NCBI GenBank assembly: GCA_012735355.1
Contig: JAAYHP010000299.1
Span: forward strand, 1-5,286
DNA: 5,286 bases
Direction of reading: 5' to 3'
Origin: Lysinibacillus sp.
GTDB taxonomy: Bacteria; Bacillota; Bacilli; Bacillales_A; Planococcaceae
The translations under genes were made by a program, and so were the position numbers. Below, piece after piece: positions 1 to 5,286 of this stretch (the stretch's first letter is position 1; every line of letters starts with the position of its first letter). Under the pieces are notes generated by a model, which was given only the letters and a program-made list of their open reading frames with translations, did no database searches and was not told the origin of the DNA.

Positions 1-95
1 CAATTTTCGTTGCATATCATTTTTTTACTATGCTTCTTCACTGATTCTTAATTAAATTAGCTATATGTCCCAACCTCTTTTTTATAAATTCAACA

Positions 96-374
96 TTATT
101 TATTAAGTTGTTGTTGAATTTCTTTAATTAAAATTTCTGCACCTTCTGGACTTAAAATTAATTTACCTCCAGCTAAGCGGAAATTTTGATCTGAAACTTC
201 GCCTGTAATTGCACAAGTCATGTTTGGCATATATTTTTTGAGAATGATTTTATCGTCATCTACGTAGATTTCTAAAGCATCTTTCTCATTAATGCCAAGA
301 GTACGTCGAAGCTCAATTGGAATTACTACACGACCTAATTCATCCACTTTACGAACGATACCTGTAGATTTCAT
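96..374 (-). CDS. abrB: AbrB transition-state regulator
   Basis: Small DNA-binding regulator (92 aa) of the AbrB/SpoVT family. In Bacillus it represses many post-exponential genes (biofilm, antibiotic, competence, sporulation) during growth and is switched off by phosphorylated Spo0A. The N-terminal swapped-hairpin domain (about residues 1-50) opens with MKSTGIVRKVDELGRVVIP and keeps the arginines known from B. subtilis AbrB to contact DNA (R8, R15, R23, R24). The C-terminal multimerisation part (about 55-90) contains GEVSDQN and LAGGKLILS, and the single cysteine is C54. The whole protein is nearly identical to B. subtilis AbrB as I remember it. The ATG lies 11 bases from a strong AGGAGG (386-391). 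B. subtilis starts two codons earlier (MFMKS), but the matching codon here is ATT, so the ATG is chosen. It is divergent from metG and has its own promoter and 0A boxes. No clear terminator is visible in bases 1-95. Confidence 0.97.
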   Translation of the reverse strand: MKSTGIVRKVDELGRVVIPIELRRTLGINEKDALEIYVDDDKIILKKYMPNMTCAITGEVSDQNFRLAGGKLILSPEGAEILIKEIQQQLNK

Positions 375-385
375 TACAATGATTT

Positions 386-391
386 CCTCCT
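386..391 (-). promoter_or_regulatory. abrB ribosome binding site
   Basis: AGGAGG on the minus strand lies 11 bases before the ATG, slightly longer than usual. No ATG, GTG or TTG occurs in frame closer to it, so it supports the chosen start. Confidence 0.8.
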
Positions 392-422
392 ATTTTGTGT
401 CATTTTTTGAATAAATTTCGTA

Positions 423-439
423 TTCGCCAAAATTCGACA
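423..439 (-). promoter_or_regulatory. tandem Spo0A (0A) boxes repressing abrB
   Basis: Read on the minus strand, TGTCGAA (439-433) is a perfect match to the Spo0A box TGNCGAA, and TGGCGAA (429-423) is a second perfect match. They are in the same orientation with a 3-base gap, so the repeat period is 10 bases, about one helical turn, as expected for a tandem Spo0A dimer site. They lie at about +16 to +32 from the predicted abrB start. In B. subtilis Spo0A~P also represses abrB from downstream of its promoters, so the placement supports conserved sporulation control. Confidence 0.85.
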
Positions 440-460
440 TCTATTCCTTGTCTGTCTAGA

Positions 461-489
461 ATGATACCAATTAAAGGAATAAACGTCAA
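461..489 (-). promoter_or_regulatory. SigA-type promoter of abrB
   Basis: On the minus strand TTGACG (489-484) and TATCAT (466-461) are separated by exactly 17 bases, five of six matches in each hexamer to the SigA consensus. The predicted transcription start is near 454, giving an untranslated leader of about 80 bases that contains both 0A boxes. B. subtilis abrB has two closely spaced promoters; I see only one good one here. Confidence 0.82.
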
Positions 490-674
490 TAAATTAGCAT
501 TGTAGTTTGGAAAAAATATTAAATGACTTTTAAAATTTCGCCATTTTTATTAAAAAAACCTTATTTATTATAGATTATTAATATAAAACGAACACTTTAG
601 ATAGAAAGTTCCATTAAATTTTTGTTTGTTAAAAATAGTAAAATCCGTCAAAACTTTTGTATAATAGATTAGCG

Positions 675-703
675 TTGAAACAAAAATAGTTAATCGTTAC
701 AAT
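675..703 (+). promoter_or_regulatory. SigA-type promoter of metG
   Basis: TTGAAA (675-680) and TACAAT (698-703) are 17 bases apart, each with five of six consensus matches. The predicted start is near 710, about 30 bases before the GTG start codon. A TATAAT at 660-665 could be an additional -10 element but has no -35 at the right distance. Confidence 0.7.
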
Positions 704-726
704 TAGTACTATATACAGTTGACATT

Positions 727-731
727 GGAGG
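727..731 (+). promoter_or_regulatory. metG ribosome binding site
   Basis: GGAGG sits 8 bases before the GTG at 740, ideal spacing. This decides in favour of the GTG start. Confidence 0.85.
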
Positions 732-739
732 CAGTTTAG

Positions 740-2701
<1,962 letters not shown>

Positions 2702-2710
2702 TATAATATA

Positions 2711-2743
2711 AGCCTGTTGGACAAACTTGTTCAACAGGTTTTT
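2711..2743 (+). terminator. intrinsic terminator of metG
   Basis: The arm AGCCTGTTGGAC (2711-2722) pairs with GTTCAACAGGTT (2729-2740) as a 12-base stem with two G-U pairs and a 6-base loop. The inner bases can pair further. A run of five T (2739-2743) overlaps the end of the stem. The T-run is short, so some read-through toward tatD is possible. Confidence 0.85.
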
Positions 2744-2777
2744 ATATGGGTAAACATCCAATAGGAAGATATTTTAG

Positions 2778-2783
2778 TATAAT
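2778..2783 (+). promoter_or_regulatory. possible -10 element ahead of tatD
   Basis: A perfect TATAAT lies in the metG-tatD spacer, but no recognisable -35 hexamer is found 16-18 bases upstream and there is no TGn extension. It is the best single candidate for a tatD promoter, giving a leader of about 160 bases, but it may be a chance hit in AT-rich DNA. Confidence 0.25.
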
Positions 2784-2933
2784 AAAATGACGTTTTATGG
2801 AAATGCTATTAGGATGAATTAACTAAGTTTGTGAAAAGTTAATATGGGAAATGTCATATTCACTACCTCGTTGTAACCAAAATGTAAACTTTCTGTGAAA
2901 TAAGTAATATTTAGGAGCAATACAATATACGTT

Positions 2934-2938
2934 AGGAG
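2934..2938 (+). promoter_or_regulatory. tatD ribosome binding site
   Basis: AGGAG lies 13 bases before the ATG at 2952 and only one base before the in-frame GTG at 2940. The GTG is too close to be used with this site, so it argues for the ATG despite the long spacing. The same octamer TTAGGAGC occurs 21 bases upstream (2911-2918), with no ATG, GTG or TTG at a workable distance behind it. Confidence 0.55.
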
Positions 2939-2951
2939 CGTGCCGTGGAAA

Positions 2952-3722
2952 ATGTTTATTGATACACATGTTCATTTAAATGCAGATCAATTTCAAGATG
3001 ATTTACAAGAAGTAATAGATAGAGCACGTGAAGCAAAAGTTGAAAAAATGATTGTCGTTGGTTTCGACCGAAAAACGATCGAACGAGCAATGAAATTAAT
3101 AGAAGAATATGAATTTTTATATGCAGTAATTGGTTGGCACCCAGTCGATGCAATTGATTGTACAGAAGATGATTTAGTATGGATTGAAAACTTAGCACGT
3201 CATCCAAAAGTCGTTGGCATTGGTGAAACTGGTTTAGATTATTATTGGGACAAGTCACCAAAAGAAGTACAACAACTTTTATTTAGAAAGCAAATTCATT
3301 TAGCGCAAAAGTTAAATCTACCGATTGTCATTCATAATAGAGATGCAACGGGGGATGTTGTACGAATTTTGAAAGAAGAAAAGGCTCAGACTGTTGGCGG
3401 TGTCATGCATTGTTTTGGCGGAAGTGTTGAAACAGCACAGGAATGCATCAAAATGAATTTTATGATTAGTTTAGGTGGTCCTGTGACGTTTAAAAATGCT
3501 CGTCAGCCGAAAATGGTAGCGAAGGAAATTTCATTGGAGCATCTTCTCATTGAAACGGATGCACCTTATCTTTCACCACATCCTCATCGTGGGAAAAGAA
3601 ATGAACCTTCTCTAGTGCCGTTAGTTGCGGAAGAAATTGCACGGCTGAAAGAGTTACCTGTTGAAGAAGTTGCGAAGGCAACAACGAACAATGCAATAAG
3701 ACTTTTTAATCTTTTTGAATAA
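2952..3722 (+). CDS. tatD: TatD-family metal-dependent hydrolase
   Basis: TIM-barrel amidohydrolase-superfamily enzyme (yabD in B. subtilis). Family members are metal-dependent DNases, some with 3'-exonuclease activity, but the true substrate of the Bacillus protein is not settled. From the ATG it is 256 aa, the normal length, and begins MFIDTHVHLN as the family does. All expected metal ligands are visible: the HxH pair H6 and H8, E92 in GETGLDYYW, H128 in VIHNRD, H153 in MHCFGG, and D203 in ETDAPYLSPHPHRGKRNEP. H63 in GWHP is also conserved. An in-frame GTG at 2940 would add four residues but sits one base from the only ribosome binding site, so it is less likely. It follows metG after a terminator and precedes yabE by 132 bases with no clear terminator between, so some read-through into yabE is plausible. 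Confidence 0.95.
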   Translation: MFIDTHVHLNADQFQDDLQEVIDRAREAKVEKMIVVGFDRKTIERAMKLIEEYEFLYAVIGWHPVDAIDCTEDDLVWIENLARHPKVVGIGETGLDYYWDKSPKEVQQLLFRKQIHLAQKLNLPIVIHNRDATGDVVRILKEEKAQTVGGVMHCFGGSVETAQECIKMNFMISLGGPVTFKNARQPKMVAKEISLEHLLIETDAPYLSPHPHRGKRNEPSLVPLVAEEIARLKELPVEEVAKATTNNAIRLFNLFE

Positions 3723-3798
3723 AATTTTTAAATGCCTCCAATACTGCAGATTAATAGGGTTTAACCTTACTAAAATAGCAACTTAAAAATTGATTTAG

Positions 3799-3827
3799 TT
3801 GACATAACAAAAAGTTGCCCGTATAAT
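3799..3827 (+). promoter_or_regulatory. consensus SigA promoter of yabE
   Basis: TTGACA (3799-3804), a 17-base spacer and TATAAT (3822-3827) form a perfect consensus promoter. The predicted start is near 3834, leaving a leader of only about 20 bases that is mostly the ribosome binding site. It implies strong growth-phase transcription of yabE independent of tatD. Confidence 0.92.
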
Positions 3828-3839
3828 CCAACGAGTATT

Positions 3840-3846
3840 AAGGAGG
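3840..3846 (+). promoter_or_regulatory. yabE ribosome binding site
   Basis: AAGGAGG is a near-full anti-16S match placed 8 bases before the ATG at 3855. Confidence 0.88.
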
Positions 3847-3854
3847 CGTTTTTA

Positions 3855-5048
3855 ATGTCAAATTATCCCATAAAAAATATGTTCTTTGGGATCAAAAACA
3901 AACAATCATGGGTCACCATTATGACCATCGTATTGATTGCAGCAGTCATTACATTTGTTTTGTATCAAGGTACCAAAACCCCTGTAATACTAAATGCAAA
4001 TGGTGAAGAGAATAAAGTATTAACACACGCAAAAACAGTCGAAGAACTTCTTGAAGAAGCGAACATAGATATTTCGAAATATGACAAAGTATCACCTTCA
4101 CTAGATTCAAAGATTGAAAGTGGAATGACAATTGAATGGAAAGAAGCAAAACAAATTTTCATTACGATTGATGGCAAGGAACAAAAATTTTGGACAACTG
4201 AAACGAAAGTAAAAGACATCTTAAAAGATGCAAATATTGTATTATCAGAGCACGACGAAATTTCTTTAGCGCTCGATGAAGACCTACAGGATCAAGACAA
4301 AATTGAAATTAAAAAAGCGTTTCAGATAACGCTTGTTGACGGAACACAAACGCAACAAGTTTGGTCCACTTCGACTACTGTCGCTAACTTTTTAAAGCAG
4401 CAACGAATCCAACTCAATGAATTGGACCGTGTAGAAAATAACTTAGATGATGAACTTTTGCCAAATGATCAAGTGAAAATTGTTCGTGTAGAAAAAGTTA
4501 CCGATGTAGTGGAAGAAGAAGTTGATTTTCCTGTTGAGACAAGATCTGACTCTTCGTTATTAAAAGGAAAAGAAAAAGTAATTTCTGAAGGGAAAAAAGG
4601 TAAAGTAGCCCGCACTTATGAAATTACAAAAGAAAATGGACAAGTTGTAAATAAAACATTAAAAAATGAGGAGATTTTGGAAGAACCAAAGGCGAAAGTG
4701 GTTGCCGTAGGGACAAAAGTAGTTACAGCACAAGTATCCCGTGGTTCAAACGCGAGTGGTAAAGAATTTTATGTTACTGCTACGGCATATACACCGTATT
4801 GTGATGGCTGTTCCGGTACGTCTGCTTACGGAATTAACTTGCGTGATAATCCAGATTTAAAAGTAATCGCGGTGGATCCGGACGTTATTCCATTAGGCTC
4901 GAAAGTTTGGGTTGAAGGTTATGGGTATGCCATCGCAGGTGATACCGGCGGTGCAATTAAAGGAAATAAAATCGATATTTTAGTCCAAACGAAGAAAGAG
5001 GCTTATAATTGGGGACGTAAAAAAGTCCGCATTAAAGTGTTAGATTAA
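3855..5048 (+). CDS. yabE: YabE-like cell-wall protein (DUF348-G5-3D)
   Basis: Predicted membrane-anchored cell-wall remodelling enzyme of the YabE/RpfB-like (Sps) group, 397 aa. Order of parts: a short basic N-terminus; one hydrophobic segment (about 19-37), probably an uncleaved anchor or signal; three DUF348 repeats of about 57 residues (about 42-98, 99-154, 156-212); a G5 domain (about 213-290), thought to bind the wall; and a C-terminal 3D domain (about 304-397). The 3D domain carries TAYTPYCDGCSG (309-320) and the three aspartates that name it: D341 in AVDPD, D363 in AGDTGGAIKG and D374 in NKIDI. It resembles the MltA-type lytic transglycosylase fold, so peptidoglycan cleavage is the inferred activity, unproven here. 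The B. subtilis protein is somewhat longer as I recall. It has its own consensus promoter and a terminator 33 bases after the stop, so it is probably monocistronic. In B. subtilis yabE has an antisense RNA; I found no equivalent promoter here. Confidence 0.93.
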   Translation: MSNYPIKNMFFGIKNKQSWVTIMTIVLIAAVITFVLYQGTKTPVILNANGEENKVLTHAKTVEELLEEANIDISKYDKVSPSLDSKIESGMTIEWKEAKQIFITIDGKEQKFWTTETKVKDILKDANIVLSEHDEISLALDEDLQDQDKIEIKKAFQITLVDGTQTQQVWSTSTTVANFLKQQRIQLNELDRVENNLDDELLPNDQVKIVRVEKVTDVVEEEVDFPVETRSDSSLLKGKEKVISEGKKGKVARTYEITKENGQVVNKTLKNEEILEEPKAKVVAVGTKVVTAQVSRGSNASGKEFYVTATAYTPYCDGCSGTSAYGINLRDNPDLKVIAVDPDVIPLGSKVWVEGYGYAIAGDTGGAIKGNKIDILVQTKKEAYNWGRKKVRIKVLD

Positions 5049-5081
5049 ATGATTAAATAAAAAGTCTGTAACAAAAACAAG

Positions 5082-5117
5082 AGCATCATTTCTCTTATGG
5101 AGAATTGATGCTTTTTT
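5082..5117 (+). terminator. intrinsic terminator of yabE
   Basis: AGCATCATTTCTC (5082-5094) pairs with GAGAATTGATGCT (5100-5112) as a 13-base stem with a single T-T mismatch and a 5-base loop, followed directly by six T (5112-5117). An A-rich stretch precedes the stem. Position and form make it the terminator of yabE. Confidence 0.9.
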
Positions 5118-5190
5118 CGATTTTCAGGTTCTTTGTCAAATGGTGTTGGTGAATAAATTTTAGTGACATTATTTGGTAATATGTAATCGG

Positions 5191-5230
5191 ATGGCTTAGG
5201 GGAAATTCGAGGTTCCCCTAAGCTGTTTTT
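5191..5230 (+). terminator. strong hairpin with T-run
   Basis: GCTTAGGGGAA (5194-5204) and TTCCCCTAAGC (5213-5223) form a perfect 11-base stem with an 8-base loop, extendable by three outer pairs (two G-U), followed by TTTTT (5226-5230). It has the form of an intrinsic terminator on the plus strand. Because yabE already has a terminator 100 bases earlier, it may be a back-up, an attenuator for the next gene, or an insulating structure inside a mobile element end. Confidence 0.75.
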
Positions 5231-5276
5231 ATTTTCGCTAAGTTTTGGGTAATGAATATTCGGTTTCTAAAGTGAT

Positions 5277-5283
5277 AGAAGGA
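5277..5283 (+). promoter_or_regulatory. possible ribosome binding site at window edge
   Basis: AGAAGGA ends three bases before the window does, so a start codon at normal spacing would lie just outside. The gene could be rnmV (the usual neighbour) or a transposase if the IS interpretation is right. Confidence 0.35.
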
Positions 5284-5286
5284 TCG

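Larger units (their letters stand above)
375..739. other. divergent abrB/metG regulatory region
   Basis: This 365-base AT-rich spacer has no credible gene. From left to right it holds the abrB ribosome binding site (386-391), two tandem Spo0A boxes (423-439), the abrB promoter (461-489, minus), an extra 0A-like box (537-543), a long A/T-rich stretch (about 550-635) with nothing recognisable, a TATAAT hexamer with no good -35 (660-665), the metG promoter (675-703) and the metG ribosome binding site (727-731). The metG leader is far too short for a T-box or S-box riboswitch. Confidence 0.8.
5127..5286 (+). mobile_element. possible left end of an ISL3-family element
   Basis: From 5127 the sequence reads GGTTCTTTGTCAAATGGTG. 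This resembles the terminal inverted repeats of ISL3-family insertion sequences (typically GGCTCTTTGTCAA-like), recalled from memory, not searched. If so, the element would run rightward out of the window, its 8-base target copy would be 5119-5126 (GATTTTCA), and the transposase would start just past the edge. The insertion lies about 10 bases after the yabE terminator, where an insertion would do no damage. No matching right-hand end is present in the window, so it could also be a solo remnant or plain intergenic DNA ahead of rnmV. Confidence 0.4.

Noticed and set aside
12..33. Hairpin GCATA...TATGC as abrB terminator
   Set aside because: The stem is only five bases with a 12-base loop and no following T-run on the minus strand.
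704..739. T-box or SAM riboswitch in front of metG
   Set aside because: The predicted leader is about 30 bases, with no terminator or T-box motif.
2788..2823. Tiny ORF of 11 codons in the metG-tatD spacer (MTFYGNAIRMN)
   Set aside because: It has no ribosome binding site and is too short to distinguish from chance.
2828..2851. SigB-like promoter GTTTGT-12-GGGAAA ahead of tatD
   Set aside because: It has several mismatches in both elements and short spacing; not better than chance in AT-rich DNA.
2956..3261. Minus-strand open frame inside tatD (101 aa)
   Set aside because: It is Leu-rich low-complexity translation opposite a well-conserved enzyme, so a shadow frame.
3751..3773. Hairpin between tatD and yabE as a tatD terminator
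   Set aside because: The imperfect inverted repeat has a mismatch, a wobble and almost no loop, and no T-run follows it.
3949..4219. Two minus-strand open frames inside yabE
   Set aside because: They overlap each other and the DUF348 coding region, with no family resemblance.
4880..5075. ECF-sigma promoter for a yabE antisense RNA as known in B. subtilis
   Set aside because: A CGTC with a CAAAC upstream exists on the minus strand near 4881-4908, but the spacing is about 20 instead of 16, and no better pair was found.
5172..5263. Approximate direct repeat TTTGGTAATATGTAATCGG / TTTTGGGTAATGAATATTCGG
   Set aside because: It is short and needs gaps to align; it could be chance or part of the suspected IS end.

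Overview
The window is a stretch of core chromosome from a low-GC, Gram-positive, endospore-forming type of bacterium (order Bacillales). Three things point there: the AbrB sequence is almost the Bacillus subtilis one, the gene order abrB(-) / metG(+) / tatD(+) / yabE(+) is the conserved block near the Bacillus origin, and there are two Spo0A-type boxes in front of abrB. The family may be Planococcaceae (Lysinibacillus/Solibacillus-like), but that is an impression from overall sequence style, not something shown here.

Layout. Bases 1-95 are the spacer left of abrB and hold no gene. abrB (96-374, minus) encodes the transition-state repressor. The 365-base divergent region 375-739 carries an abrB promoter (TTGACG-17-TATCAT, minus) with two tandem 0A boxes just downstream of its predicted start site, and a metG promoter (TTGAAA-17-TACAAT, plus). 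metG (740-2701) is a complete methionyl-tRNA synthetase with a C-terminal tRNA-binding domain, and is followed by an intrinsic terminator. A 250-base spacer leads to tatD (2952-3722), a TatD-family metal-dependent hydrolase. yabE (3855-5048) follows behind its own consensus SigA promoter. It encodes a membrane-anchored cell-wall protein with DUF348 repeats, a G5 domain and a 3D domain, and ends at an intrinsic terminator.

The last 160 bases (5127-5286) look different. They begin with a sequence resembling the terminal inverted repeat of ISL3-family insertion sequences, then hold a strong hairpin with a T-run and a possible ribosome binding site at the very edge. In B. subtilis rnmV and ksgA come next. 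Here an insertion sequence, or its remnant, may separate yabE from them. This is the least certain and most checkable part of the window.

Functionally the genes are housekeeping neighbours rather than a pathway: a global growth-phase regulator, translation, nucleic-acid or other hydrolysis, and cell-wall remodelling. I did not find a convincing undescribed system. The points of real interest are the conserved Spo0A control of abrB, an extra 0A-like box between the divergent promoters, the suspected IS end, and the unusual translation-start region of tatD.
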